Of a stretch of 38,292 nucleotides of DNA, positions 8,241 through 17,243 are shown piece after piece; positions within the stretch are counted from its first letter, which is position 1, and each line of letters begins with the position of its first letter. The notes under the pieces are model-generated. The model searched no databases, was not told the DNA's origin, and saw only the letters and a program-made list of their open reading frames with translations. The translations under genes and the position numbers were made by a program. The stretch comes from Pseudomonadota bacterium (lineage in GTDB: Bacteria; Pseudomonadota; Gammaproteobacteria; Xanthomonadales; Xanthomonadaceae), in contig JAFECB010000013.1 of assembly GCA_018242365.1 (NCBI GenBank), positions 1-38,292 on the forward strand. Direction: 5' to 3'.

Positions 8241-10616
8241 TCAGAACGGCAGCTGCAGTCCCGGCTCCAGCGCCAGCAGGTGCTTGGAGAACACGCCCTG
8301 GATACGCGCCAGCGCGTCGCCATTGTCGGCATCGAAGCGCATGACCAGCACCGGCGTGGTATTGGACGCACGCACCAACCCCCAGCCGTCCGGCCAATCC
8401 ACGCGCACGCCGTCGATGCTGGTCATCCGGCCACCGTCGAACGAGGCCGAGATGCGCAGACGATCGACGAATTCGTGCGGATCCATCTCGTCCAGCAATT
8501 CGACCTTGATCTCCGGCGTTGACACGCCATCGGGCAGGGCGGCGAACACGTCTTCCACCGGCTGGCCCTGCACGTCGAGGATTTCCAGCAGGCGCGCGGC
8601 CGAATAGATGCCATCGTCGAAGCCGAACCAGCGCTCGGCGAAGAAGAAATGCCCGCTCATTTCGCCAGCCAGCGCGGCGTCGGTCTCGCGCATCTTCGCC
8701 TTGATCAGCGAATGCCCGGTCTTCCACATCAACGGGCTGCCACCATGGCGCAGGATCTGCCCCGGCAGGCGCGCGGTGCATTTGACGTCATAGACGATCA
8801 CCGCACCCGGGTTGCGCTCCAGCACGTCGGCCGCGAACAGCATCAGCAGCCGGTCCGGATAGATGATCTTGCCGGCCTTGGTGACCACGCCGAGGCGGTC
8901 GCCATCGCCATCGAAGGCGAGGCCGAGATCCGCGTCGAGCTTCTGCACCATCTGGATCAGGGCTTCGAGGTTGCGCGGCTCGCTCGGGTCAGGATGGTGA
9001 TTCGGGAAATCACCGTCGATGTCGCAGAACAACGGGTTGACCTCGGCACCGATGGCCTCCAGCACTTGCGGGCCGATCTCGCCGGCCACGCCATTGCCGG
9101 CATCGACCACGACTTTCAGCGGCCGCCCGATCTGGATGTCGCCGGCAATCCGCTGTACGTAGTCGTGGCTGATGTCACGGGTGTCGAGCATGCCCTGCGC
9201 CGGCGCCTCCAGTAGCCGATCCTCGGCAATACGCGCGTGCAGATCCTTGATCGCTGCGCCGGCGAGGGTTTCGCCGCCGACGACGATCTTGAAACCGTTG
9301 TAATCGGGCGGATTGTGGCTGCCTGTAATCGCCACGCCGCAGCCCGTGCGCAGGTGGTAGCAGCCGAAATACACCACCGGGGTCGGCACCATGCCAATGT
9401 CAATCACATTGCGGCCAGCCTTGCGCAAGCCGTCGATCAGGCCTTGCGCCAGATCCGGCCCGGACAGGCGGCCATCGCGACCGACCACGATCGAATCCAG
9501 CCCCTGTTCGGCCATGCTGGAGCCGATGGCCTGGCCGATCAGTTCGGCCACCCCGCGATCCAGCGAATGCCCGATCACGCCACGGATGTCGTAGGCACGG
9601 AAGATGCGATGGTCGATCACCACCGGCGGCTTGTCCTTGTCCGGCCGCGGCTCGTCCTTCATGCGCTCTTTCAGTGTGCGCTCCTTCGGTGCATGTTCAT
9701 CGACCGGCACTTCCGGCTGCAATTCGGCCAGTGTCGGACCGGCCTCGAATTCGACCTGACCGCCCATCGCCAGCAATTTCGGTCGCAACAGCAACATCAA
9801 TGCGGCAGCGAGACCGGCCAGGATGAGGCCGAGTACCACCCCGCCGACACCACTCAAATTGAATGGCACCGGTGTGTCGTTCGGCGTGCCGGCCACGATG
9901 CGCATATCACTGTCAGGGATCTTGACCGCCAAGGCCTCCGCCTCGCCGCTCAGCGAGGTGTCGCCACGTTCGATCACGCTCTGCGAATCCTGCCGCAATG
10001 CCAGATAGGCGCCGCCGGGCATCGAGGGCGCTTCCACCGTGCCGGACATGACATCCAGCGGCATTTCGACATAGACGACCATAGGTGCGGGGCCGCGCAC
10101 CGGCACCGCCAGCGCCAAGCGCTGGGCAACGCCGGAGCGCACGATCCGCGCGCTGACCTTGCCGCTGGACAGCGCCGCTTCGGCGGCAGCAATGGTGCCG
10201 AAGCCGCTGCGCGGCAGGGCTGCATACAACGCATCGAGATTGGCCGGCCAGACTTCGGCGCGGGTCAGCGCAGACCAGCTTTGGCGGAGCAGCTTGCCGG
10301 CTTCCGGGCTGCCTGCCGCCAACGCCGCCTTGAATTCCTCCGAGGCCAGTTGTTTGGTCAACGCACGCCGCTGCTCGTCGAGCTTGCGACCGAGGGTGAG
10401 GGAGGCTTCATCGCGCGCCGCTTCGAGTGCATGCAATCGGCTGCCGTCACGCAGGCGCAGCACACCCGCGACCAGGCACCAGATCGCCAGGATTGCAATC
10501 AGGCCCGCCAGCCACGGCATCGCCCGCGCAGTCTGCAGCGGGTCGAATTCGAGCTTGGGCTTTTCGTCGCCCGCGTGGTCCTTCTTGCCTTTTCTCTCCA
10601 AGCCCAGCATCGCCAT
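8241..10616 (-). CDS. algC: phosphomannomutase/phosphoglucomutase, membrane-anchored long form
   Basis: The C-terminal 460 residues are a complete alpha-D-phosphohexomutase: phosphoserine loop TGSHNPPDYNG near residue 430, metal-binding DGDGDR near 572, GEMSGH sugar-specificity loop and a C-terminal phosphate-binding RASNTTPVL. It interconverts hexose 1- and 6-phosphates for LPS and exopolysaccharide. The first 330 residues add a membrane segment (34-53), a periplasmic region of about 200 residues and a second segment (about 256-280), then a charged linker. Xanthomonad XanA enzymes of about 450 residues lack this part, while long AlgC forms are known in Pseudomonas. GGGGA five bases before ATG 10616 supports the start. 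It ends the coaC-coaB-dut-algC set, 12 bases after dut, as in the dfp-dut-algC order of Pseudomonas. Confidence 0.92.
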   Translation of the reverse strand: MAMLGLERKGKKDHAGDEKPKLEFDPLQTARAMPWLAGLIAILAIWCLVAGVLRLRDGSRLHALEAARDEASLTLGRKLDEQRRALTKQLASEEFKAALAAGSPEAGKLLRQSWSALTRAEVWPANLDALYAALPRSGFGTIAAAEAALSSGKVSARIVRSGVAQRLALAVPVRGPAPMVVYVEMPLDVMSGTVEAPSMPGGAYLALRQDSQSVIERGDTSLSGEAEALAVKIPDSDMRIVAGTPNDTPVPFNLSGVGGVVLGLILAGLAAALMLLLRPKLLAMGGQVEFEAGPTLAELQPEVPVDEHAPKERTLKERMKDEPRPDKDKPPVVIDHRIFRAYDIRGVIGHSLDRGVAELIGQAIGSSMAEQGLDSIVVGRDGRLSGPDLAQGLIDGLRKAGRNVIDIGMVPTPVVYFGCYHLRTGCGVAITGSHNPPDYNGFKIVVGGETLAGAAIKDLHARIAEDRLLEAPAQGMLDTRDISHDYVQRIAGDIQIGRPLKVVVDAGNGVAGEIGPQVLEAIGAEVNPLFCDIDGDFPNHHPDPSEPRNLEALIQMVQKLDADLGLAFDGDGDRLGVVTKAGKIIYPDRLLMLFAADVLERNPGAVIVYDVKCTARLPGQILRHGGSPLMWKTGHSLIKAKMRETDAALAGEMSGHFFFAERWFGFDDGIYSAARLLEILDVQGQPVEDVFAALPDGVSTPEIKVELLDEMDPHEFVDRLRISASFDGGRMTSIDGVRVDWPDGWGLVRASNTTPVLVMRFDADNGDALARIQGVFSKHLLALEPGLQLPF

Positions 10617-10628
10617 CGACGTCCCCCT

Positions 10629-11090
10629 TCAGCGCACGCCAGTATGGCCGAAGCCGCCCTGTCCGCGTGCACTCTCCTCGAAAGAATCCACCACCCGCAG
10701 TTCGGCCTGGACCACCGGCAGCAGCACCAGCTGGGCGATCCGGTCACCGGGCTGGATGGTGAACGCCTCCTGTCCGCGATTCCACAGGCTGACCATCAGC
10801 GGCCCCTGGTAATCGGCATCGATCAGGCCGGTGCCGTTGCCCAGCACGATGCCGTGCTTGTGACCCAGCCCGGAGCGCGGCAGCAGCACCGCACACAGGC
10901 GGGGATCACCGATGTGGATGGCAAGCCCGGTGGGGACCAGCGCGGTGGCCCCTGGCGCGAGTTCCAGCGCGGCATCCAGCGCCGCACGCAGGTCCATGCC
11001 GGCGCTGTGCGCGGTGGCATGCGCCGGCAACGGCCATTCGCTGCCATTGCGGGCATCCAGCACCTTGACCTGCAAGGTGTGCGTCGTCAT
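10629..11090 (-). CDS. dut: dUTP diphosphatase
   Basis: This trimeric enzyme hydrolyses dUTP to dUMP, keeping uracil out of DNA and supplying dTMP synthesis. The five dUTPase motifs are present over 153 residues: [43 protein letters not shown] and the C-terminal arm GQGGFGHTG that closes over the nucleotide. The start ATG at 11090 overlaps the stop of coaB as ATGA, so translation is probably coupled. Confidence 0.97.
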   Translation of the reverse strand: MTTHTLQVKVLDARNGSEWPLPAHATAHSAGMDLRAALDAALELAPGATALVPTGLAIHIGDPRLCAVLLPRSGLGHKHGIVLGNGTGLIDADYQGPLMVSLWNRGQEAFTIQPGDRIAQLVLLPVVQAELRVVDSFEESARGQGGFGHTGVR

Positions 11091-11755
11091 GCCTCGGCTC
11101 CATGCAGGCGTTGGCCGATCAGGTCCAGCAATTGTCCCGCCAACGCGCTCTTGGTCGCCGGACCCAACGGCCGGTCACCTGCCGCATCAATCACCAGCAA
11201 TGCATTGTCATCGCTCTCGAAGCCGCAACCCGGCAGCCCCACCTGGTTCGCACAAATCATGTCCAGCCCCTTGCGCTCGAGCTTGCCGCGCGCGTAGGCG
11301 GCGACGTCATTGGTTTCCGCGGCGAAACCCACCACCAGGTCTGGCCGCTGCGCGAGCGCCGCGACCTCGGCCAGGATGTCACGGGTCTTGACCAATTCCA
11401 GCAGCAGCACGTCTTGCCCCGGCTGTTTCTTGAGCTTGCGATCCAGGGCCGCGCGCGGGGTGAAATCCGCCACCGCCGCCGCACCGATGTAGACATCGCA
11501 AGGCATCGCATCCATCACCGCCTGATGCATCTGCGCAGCGCTGCGCACGTTGACCCGCCGCACGCCGTCCGGCGTGGACAGATGCACCGGCCCTGCCACC
11601 AATACCACCTCGGCACCACGACGCGCCGCCTCGCCGGCAATCGCGAAACCCATCTTGCCGCTGCTTCTGTTGCCGAGGAAACGCGCCGGATCGATGTCCT
11701 CGAAGGTCGGCCCGGCGCTGATCACGATGCGCCTGCCTGCCAATGCCCCGCTCAT
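11087..11755 (-). CDS. coaB: phosphopantothenate-cysteine ligase, stand-alone CoaB
   Basis: CoaB joins 4'-phosphopantothenate with cysteine in coenzyme A synthesis. The protein of 222 residues equals the C-terminal half of the usual CoaBC fusion and looks complete: [38 protein letters not shown], the DRKLKK lysine region and VGFAAETND are all there. It is encoded one frame off from coaC, and ATG 11755 overlaps the coaC stop as ATGA; an ATG at 11761 is an alternative. The same ATGA overlap joins coaB to dut. This could be a true gene split or a frameshift, in nature or in assembly, that by chance made an ATGA. Confidence 0.88.
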   Translation of the reverse strand: MSGALAGRRIVISAGPTFEDIDPARFLGNRSSGKMGFAIAGEAARRGAEVVLVAGPVHLSTPDGVRRVNVRSAAQMHQAVMDAMPCDVYIGAAAVADFTPRAALDRKLKKQPGQDVLLLELVKTRDILAEVAALAQRPDLVVGFAAETNDVAAYARGKLERKGLDMICANQVGLPGCGFESDDNALLVIDAAGDRPLGPATKSALAGQLLDLIGQRLHGAEA

Positions 11756-12309
11756 GCCCATGCCTCCAGCGCAGCCAGAATCTGCACAGGCTCGGCCATC
11801 CGCCCCGGCCCGGACTCGCCTTCCGCCAGCGGGCCGTCGTTCGGCCCGATCATGCGCACACCACGCGCCGACAAGGTGGCGACATTCGCCTGGGTGGCCG
11901 GATGCAGCCACATGCGATGGTTCATCGCCGGTGCGACCAGCAATGGCGCTTGCGTGGCCAGACACAGGGTGGACACCAGATCGTCGGCCAGGCCATGCGC
12001 CAGTTTCGCCAGCATGTTGGCGGTGGCCGGCGCGATCACGACGTATTGCGCCCAAGCCGCCAACTCCAGATGCCCCATCGCGGCCTCGGCCTGGGCATCC
12101 CATAGCGACGTCCGCACCGGACGATGCGACAGCGCCTGAAAGGTCTGCGCACCGACAAAGCGCTGGGCAGCCTCGGTCATCACCACCTGAACATCGGCAC
12201 CGACATCGCGCAGACGCCGCACCAGCTCGGCCGATTTGTACGCAGCGATCCCGCCGCACACGCACAGCAGCACGCGGTGACCGTCATTGGGAAAACGCGG
12301 AGCTTGCAT
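11752..12309 (-). CDS. coaC: phosphopantothenoylcysteine decarboxylase, stand-alone CoaC
   Basis: CoaC is the flavoprotein that decarboxylates phosphopantothenoylcysteine to phosphopantetheine. The 185-residue product equals the N-terminal half of the usual CoaBC. The flavin fold start VLLCVCGGIAAYKSAELVRR, the catalytic histidine in MGHLELA, APATANMLAKLA and the PAMNHRMW substrate motif are present. The flap that reads ACGDIGPGRM in E. coli reads AEGESGPGRM here, so the E. coli Cys158 position is Glu. Start ATG 12309 gives MQAPRFPNDG; the frame is open a little further upstream. The gene diverges from radC as in the E. coli radC-dfp-dut region. Confidence 0.9.
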   Translation of the reverse strand: MQAPRFPNDGHRVLLCVCGGIAAYKSAELVRRLRDVGADVQVVMTEAAQRFVGAQTFQALSHRPVRTSLWDAQAEAAMGHLELAAWAQYVVIAPATANMLAKLAHGLADDLVSTLCLATQAPLLVAPAMNHRMWLHPATQANVATLSARGVRMIGPNDGPLAEGESGPGRMAEPVQILAALEAWA

Positions 12310-12405
12310 CGGGCCAATCCCTGACCACTTTCCAGTTCGGCAGCTTACCCGAAGCCGAGGCAAACCCTGCTATCCCGTTCGCCATGGCTCGCTCATGCTG
12401 GCCCC

Positions 12406-13080
12406 ATGCACATCCGTGACTGGCCCATCTCCGAACGTCCCCGTGAAAAGCTGCTGGCCCGCGGCCCCGGCCACCTGTCCGATGCGGAACTGCTGGCGCT
12501 GTTCCTGGGCTCCGGTACCGCCGGACTGGACGCCGTCGGTAGCGCCCGCACGCTGCTGGCGGCGTGCGGCGGGCTGAGGCGGTTGCTCGATCTCGACGCC
12601 CGCGCAATGACCCGGCTGCGCGGGGTCGGCCCCGCCCGTGCCTGCCTGCTCGCTGCCGCGCTGGAATTGGGCCAGCGGCATCTGGCGGCGCAGCTGGAAC
12701 GCGGTGCGGCCCTGGGCGAGCCACACGCCGCCGGGCGTTACTTCGCCCAGCGCCTGCGCAGCCTCGGGCACGAAGCCTTCGCCGTGTTGTATCTGGACAC
12801 CCGCCATCGCGCACTGGGCTTCGAGGAGCTGTTCCGGGGCGGCATCGACGGTGCCGAAGTCCATCCGCGCATCATCGTCCAGCGTGCTCTGGCGCACGGG
12901 GCGGCGGCGGCCATGGTCGGCCATAACCACCCCAGCGGAAACCCGCAGCCCAGCGCCGCCGACCGGGCCGTGACCACCCGGATCAAACAGGCGCTGGCCT
13001 TGGTCGACATTCGCCTGCTCGACCACTTCGTGATCGGTGACGGCCCGCCCACGTCGATGGCGGAGCTTGGCATGGTGTGA
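12406..13080 (+). CDS. radC: RadC family JAB/MPN domain protein
   Basis: The 224-residue protein has the N-terminal helix-hairpin-helix-like region (GVGPARACLL) and the C-terminal JAMM metalloprotease-like domain with HNHPSGNPQPSAAD, which contains the H-x-H and the spaced Asp. The family was named for a repair phenotype that proved to belong to another gene in E. coli, so the real function is unsettled. It diverges from coaC across 96 bases, an arrangement shared with enterobacteria. Confidence 0.93.
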   Translation: MHIRDWPISERPREKLLARGPGHLSDAELLALFLGSGTAGLDAVGSARTLLAACGGLRRLLDLDARAMTRLRGVGPARACLLAAALELGQRHLAAQLERGAALGEPHAAGRYFAQRLRSLGHEAFAVLYLDTRHRALGFEELFRGGIDGAEVHPRIIVQRALAHGAAAAMVGHNHPSGNPQPSAADRAVTTRIKQALALVDIRLLDHFVIGDGPPTSMAELGMV

Positions 13081-13197
13081 TCGCGTCGATGTTGCCGACC
13101 TCGCAACCGCGCCTCGACGATCCCGCCCGGCGCCGACCAAGTCCGCGCTGCCGCTCGCGTACAATGGCCGATTGATGAACTGCCGCCCCCACGCCCA

Positions 13198-14898
13198 GTG
13201 ACTATCCAGCTCCGCGAACTGATTTCCGCCTTGATCGAACAGGGCCTGTCCGCCCTGCGCACTGCCGGCGCGCTGCCCACCGATGGCGCCATCCCCGCCT
13301 ACGCCATCGAGCGCCCCAAGGAGCGCGCGCACGGGGATTTCTCCACCAATGTGGCGATGCTGCTGGCCAGGCAAGCGCGCACCAATCCGCGTGCATTGGC
13401 ACAGCAACTGGTCGATGCGCTGCCTGCATCGAACGCCATCGCCAAGGTCGAGATCGCCGGGCCCGGCTTCATCAATCTGCATCTCACCCCTGCCGCATGG
13501 CAGCAACAGGTGCGGGATATCCACGTCGCAGGCACTGCATTCGGTCGCAACATCAACGGCAAGGGCGTCACCGTGGGCGTCGAATACGTTTCGGCCAACC
13601 CCACCGGCCCGCTGCATGTCGGCCACGGCCGGGCTGGCGTCATCGGCGACTGCATCGCGCGCGTGCTCGCAGCCAATGGCTGGAACGTCAAGCGCGAGTT
13701 CTACTACAACGATGCCGGCGTGCAGATCAACAATCTCGCCATCTCCACCCAGGCCCGCGCCAAGGGAGTGAAACCAGGCGATGCCGACTGGCCAGCCGAT
13801 GCCTACAACGGTGACTACATCGCCGATGTCGCCGCCGCCTACCTGCGTGGCGATTCGGTGGAAGTCGAAGGCCAGATCGTCACCGGCAGGAATGACGCCG
13901 GTGACCTCGATGCCATCCGCCAGTTCGCGGTGGCCTACCTGCGCCGTGAACAGAATGAAGACCTGGCCGCATTCGGGGTCAGCTTCGATCGCTATTTCCT
14001 CGAATCCTCGCTGTATGCCGATGGCAAGGTCGAGGAAACCGTCGCGGCGCTGATCGTCAAGGGCCACACCTACGAAGAAGGCGGCGCGCTGTGGCTGCGT
14101 ACGACCGACTTTGGCGATGACAAAGACCGGGTGATGCGCAAGTCCGATGGCACCTACACCTACTTCGTGCCGGATGTGGCCTACCACCTCAGCAAATGGC
14201 AGCGCGGTTACCAGCGCGCCGTTACCGAGCTGGGTGCCGATCACCACGGCTCGCTGGCCCGCGTGAAAGCCGGCCTGCAGGCGCTGGACTGCGGCATCCC
14301 GGCCGGTTATCCGGATTACGTGCTGCACCAGATGGTGACGGTGATGCGCGGCGGCGAAGAGGTCAAGCTGTCCAAGCGCGCCGGTTCGTATCTCACCCTG
14401 CGTGACCTGATCGACGAAGCGGGCCGCGACGCCACCCGCTGGTTCCTGATCGCGCGCAAGCCGGATTCGCAACTGACCTTCGACATCGACCTGGCGCGTT
14501 CGCAAAGCAACGACAACCCGGTGTTCTACGTACAGTACGCCCACGCCCGCATATGCAGCCTGCTGCGGCAAGCCGGCGAGAAGGGCTATGCCTTCGATGC
14601 CGCCAATGGCAATGCGCAGCTGCACCTGCTGGACGATGTGCCTGCGCAGGATCTGATGCGCGAACTATCGCGATACCCCGAAGTCGTCGAGGCCGCAGGC
14701 GCGACCCTGGAGGCGCACCTGATCGCGCAATACCTGCGCGAACTCGCCAATGCCTTCCACACCTGGTATCACGCCTCGCCGGTGCTGGTGGCGGATGCCA
14801 CACTGCGTGATGCTCGCTTGACCTTGGCCCTGGCCACTCGCCAAGTGCTCGCCAATGGCTTGGACCTGCTGGGCGTTTCCGCACCGGAGAGCATGTGA
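13198..14898 (+). CDS. argS: arginyl-tRNA synthetase
   Basis: ArgS charges tRNA-Arg. The 566-residue class I enzyme has the ArgRS N-terminal domain ([14 protein letters not shown]), the HIGH-type signature [16 protein letters not shown] and the KMSKS equivalent KLSKRAG near residue 396, with the DALR anticodon-binding domain at the end. The start is a GTG with no visible Shine-Dalgarno; MTIQLRELI is the normal family start. A TACAAT at 13160-13165 may be its -10, but no good -35 precedes it. The stop overlaps the ATG of the SPOR protein gene by one base. Confidence 0.95.
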   Translation: MTIQLRELISALIEQGLSALRTAGALPTDGAIPAYAIERPKERAHGDFSTNVAMLLARQARTNPRALAQQLVDALPASNAIAKVEIAGPGFINLHLTPAAWQQQVRDIHVAGTAFGRNINGKGVTVGVEYVSANPTGPLHVGHGRAGVIGDCIARVLAANGWNVKREFYYNDAGVQINNLAISTQARAKGVKPGDADWPADAYNGDYIADVAAAYLRGDSVEVEGQIVTGRNDAGDLDAIRQFAVAYLRREQNEDLAAFGVSFDRYFLESSLYADGKVEETVAALIVKGHTYEEGGALWLRTTDFGDDKDRVMRKSDGTYTYFVPDVAYHLSKWQRGYQRAVTELGADHHGSLARVKAGLQALDCGIPAGYPDYVLHQMVTVMRGGEEVKLSKRAGSYLTLRDLIDEAGRDATRWFLIARKPDSQLTFDIDLARSQSNDNPVFYVQYAHARICSLLRQAGEKGYAFDAANGNAQLHLLDDVPAQDLMRELSRYPEVVEAAGATLEAHLIAQYLRELANAFHTWYHASPVLVADATLRDARLTLALATRQVLANGLDLLGVSAPESM

Positions 14899-15659
14899 TG
14901 GCAGCACGACGCGGAAAGTCACAAGCGCGACGCAATCAATCCAATGGCCTGCCCGGCTGGGCCTGGCTGGTGATCGGTGTCGTCCTGACGTTGTTGGTGG
15001 TGGTGCTGGCGATGCGCTACCTGAAGCCATCCTCCAGCGACAGCTTCCTGCGCGTCGGCCCGACGCCGAATCCGAACGCCCAGCCCGCGCCCGCGCACGG
15101 CGATGCGATTGCACCGGATGTCGCATCGGACGCGCCGAAAGCTGCCACCGACGCTCCGAAACCGACGCGCTACGACTTCTACACCCTGCTTCCCGGCGAA
15201 GGCGTGCAGATGACCGATGCCGAATTGGCCGCCAGCGCCAAGGCGGAGGCCGATGCCCGCGCCAGGGAAGCCCAGCGCGATGCCGCCACCGCGACGGCGG
15301 CAACCGCCGCGACAGGCTCTGCCCTGCCCACGCCCCTCGACGACGCAGCCGCCACCGCCACCACCCCCACGCCAGCGGCAACACGCGAACCTGCGACGGA
15401 TGCTGCCAATGCGGGCAACGACAGCAGCGCGCGATACCTTCTGCAAGCCGGGGCGTTCGGCGCATCCGGTGATGCCGAATCACTCAAGGCCAGGATCGCC
15501 ATGCTGGGCCTGAGTGCCCGCGTGGAATCGGCGCAGATCGGCGACAAGACCGTCTATCGCGTGCGCATGGGGCCCTACGGCACCGCGTCGGAATTGGCCA
15601 GCGCCAAGGCCAAGCTGGCCGGCGGCGGCTTGCCGGCGATGGCGATCAAAGCGAAGTAA
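14898..15659 (+). CDS. SPOR-domain membrane protein, FtsN-like layout
   Basis: The 253-residue protein has a basic cytoplasmic tail, one membrane segment at about residues 22-41, a long low-complexity Ala/Pro/Thr linker and a C-terminal SPOR domain (about 178-253, RYLLQAGAFGASGDAESLKARI onward in part). SPOR domains bind glycan strands stripped of stem peptides at the septum, so a role in division is likely. GGAG eight bases upstream supports ATG 14898, which overlaps the argS stop. Placement after argS is common in gammaproteobacteria. True FtsN identity is not proven. Confidence 0.85.
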   Translation: MAARRGKSQARRNQSNGLPGWAWLVIGVVLTLLVVVLAMRYLKPSSSDSFLRVGPTPNPNAQPAPAHGDAIAPDVASDAPKAATDAPKPTRYDFYTLLPGEGVQMTDAELAASAKAEADARAREAQRDAATATAATAATGSALPTPLDDAAATATTPTPAATREPATDAANAGNDSSARYLLQAGAFGASGDAESLKARIAMLGLSARVESAQIGDKTVYRVRMGPYGTASELASAKAKLAGGGLPAMAIKAK

Positions 15660-15723
15660 CACGGCAACATCGCGGCGACACCTGCATGTCAGGCGCATGA
15701 TGACTGTCACTGGCGGTGAACCT

Positions 15724-15744
15724 GCGACAGCGCGAGACTGTCGC
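15724..15744. repeat. inverted repeat between SPOR and methyltransferase genes
   Basis: GCGACAG and CTGTCGC form 7-base arms around CGCGAGA, 24 bases before the methyltransferase start. There is no T run, so it is a poor terminator. It may be an operator or a leader hairpin. Confidence 0.35.
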
Positions 15745-15767
15745 CGACGTCACTCGCAGGACCGCCC

Positions 15768-16337
15768 ATGTCGATCATCCCGTTCTACTACGCCTTGATC
15801 GCCATCTGGGTCGGGAGTGAAATCTGGCTCAGCCTTCGCCGCCGATCGGCGGCGGGTGCCAAGCGCGAGGATCAAGGCAGCCTGGCGTACCTGTGGTGGA
15901 CGATCTGCATCAGCATCTTCGCCGGCGTCTTCGTCTCGTATCTGCACTTGCTGCCGTTTCCTGCCGCGCTACGTCCGGCATTGTTCCTGGCCGGCATGGC
16001 CTTGATTGTCCTCGGCCTGCTGTTTCGCTGGTGGTCGATCCGCGTACTGGGGCGTTTCTTTACCGTCGATGTCGCTACTGGCGAGGACCAAACCATCATC
16101 CACAGCGGCCCTTATCGCTGGTTGCGGCACCCGTCCTACACCGGTGCCCTGACCAGCTTCCTGGGCATGGCCTTGTGTCAGGGTGATGGCGTATCGATGC
16201 TGGTGCTCTTCGTTCCCGTGCTTGCCGCCTTCCTGCACCGTATCCGCATCGAAGAACGCGTGCTGGCACAGGCATTTCCCGACAACTATCCGGCCTATGC
16301 ACGCGACACCGCCCGCCTGCTGCCGGGGATCTGGTGA
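15768..16337 (+). CDS. isoprenylcysteine carboxyl methyltransferase-like membrane protein
   Basis: The 189-residue protein has about four to five hydrophobic segments. The C-terminal part carries the ICMT/phospholipid methyltransferase pattern GPYRWLRHPSYTGALTSFLG and RIRIEERVLAQAF followed by YPAYARDTARLLPGIW, which binds S-adenosylmethionine at the membrane. Bacteria lack the eukaryotic prenylcysteine substrates, and the true substrate is unknown. AGGA six bases before ATG 15768 supports the start. Confidence 0.82.
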   Translation: MSIIPFYYALIAIWVGSEIWLSLRRRSAAGAKREDQGSLAYLWWTICISIFAGVFVSYLHLLPFPAALRPALFLAGMALIVLGLLFRWWSIRVLGRFFTVDVATGEDQTIIHSGPYRWLRHPSYTGALTSFLGMALCQGDGVSMLVLFVPVLAAFLHRIRIEERVLAQAFPDNYPAYARDTARLLPGIW

Positions 16338-16393
16338 TCCAGCCCCTGCTCCAGACACCTGAGCGCTACGTGGATCTGGCTTTTTCGTCCATG

Positions 16394-16415
16394 CATCCCC
16401 GCATTCGCGGGGATG
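16394..16415. repeat. CATCCCCGC...GCGGGGATG palindromic repeat
   Basis: Nine-base perfect arms enclose ATTC, 57 bases after the methyltransferase stop. This sequence type (CCCCGCATTCGCGGGGATG) is a frequent intergenic palindrome in many GC-rich proteobacteria, so it is probably a dispersed repeat that may also act as a terminator. No T run follows. Confidence 0.6.
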
Positions 16416-16460
16416 GCGCAGCAGAATCAGCTTGATCAGCAACTGCACTAAACTGCGCGA

Positions 16461-17222
16461 ATGAACAACGCGCTCACCCGTACCGCCCTCATTACCGGCG
16501 CCACCGCAGGCTTCGGCCGCGCTGCTGCGCGCACCTTCATCGACAACGGCTGGCAAGTCATCGCCAGCGGCCGTCGCGCCGAGAGGTTGGCCGAACTGCA
16601 AGCCGAACTAGGCGAGGCGTTGCACACCGCCTGCTTTGACATTCGCGATGAAAACGCCATGCGCGCCGCGCTTTCCACACTACCGGAACGCTTCCGCGGC
16701 ATCGATTTGCTGGTCAACAACGCCGGGCTGGCGCAGGGAACAAAGCCCGCGCAAGACGCGCTGCTGTCCGACTGGAAGACCATGATCGACACCAATGTGA
16801 CCGCGCTGGTGACATTGACCCACGCGCTGTTGCCAACGTTGATCGCACGCAAGGGCGCGATCATCAATATCAGCTCCACCGCCGCCACCTATCCCTACAC
16901 CGGCGGCAATGCCTACGGTGGCAGCAAGGCTTTCGTCAGCCAGTTCTCGCTGGGCCTGCGCGCCGACCTGCACGGCACCGGCGTGCGCGTCACCGCGATC
17001 GAACCGGGCATGGCCGAAACCGAATTTACCGTGGTGCGCACCCACGGCGACCAAGCCGCGTCGGACAAGCTCTACGCCGGTGCCCAGCCGATGACGGCCG
17101 AGGACATCGCCAACACCATTTTCTGGGTTGCAAGCCAGCCGCCGCACCTGAACATCAACCGGATCGAACTGATGCCGACCTCGCAGTCGTTTGCGGGGTT
17201 TCAGGTCCATCGCGGCGGCTGA
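16461..17222 (+). CDS. short-chain dehydrogenase/reductase, YdfG-like
   Basis: The 253-residue classical SDR has the NADP-binding TGATAGFG motif near the start, the RR pair in SGRRAERL that favours NADP, NNAGLAQG and the catalytic S (INISSTA) and YxxxK (YGGSK). The order and the PTSQSFAGFQVHR end match YdfG-type 3-hydroxy acid dehydrogenases, which oxidise L-allo-threonine, serine or 3-hydroxypropionate. The substrate here is inferred only by similarity. It stands alone between two unrelated transcription units and converges with speA. Confidence 0.88.
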   Translation: MNNALTRTALITGATAGFGRAAARTFIDNGWQVIASGRRAERLAELQAELGEALHTACFDIRDENAMRAALSTLPERFRGIDLLVNNAGLAQGTKPAQDALLSDWKTMIDTNVTALVTLTHALLPTLIARKGAIINISSTAATYPYTGGNAYGGSKAFVSQFSLGLRADLHGTGVRVTAIEPGMAETEFTVVRTHGDQAASDKLYAGAQPMTAEDIANTIFWVASQPPHLNINRIELMPTSQSFAGFQVHRGG

Positions 17223-17243
17223 GGCCAGCGCCCACGACGCGGC

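Noticed and set aside
9237..11297. Long plus-strand open frame opposite algC and dut
   Set aside because: No recognisable domain, and the opposite strand encodes clear enzymes.
11087..12309. coaBC as a pseudogene
   Set aside because: Both halves are full length with their main motifs, and the ATGA overlap allows normal translation. An assembly error remains possible and is reported as such.
12370..14625. Long minus-strand open frame opposite radC and argS
   Set aside because: Antisense to certain genes and rich in His and Gln strings typical of shadow frames.
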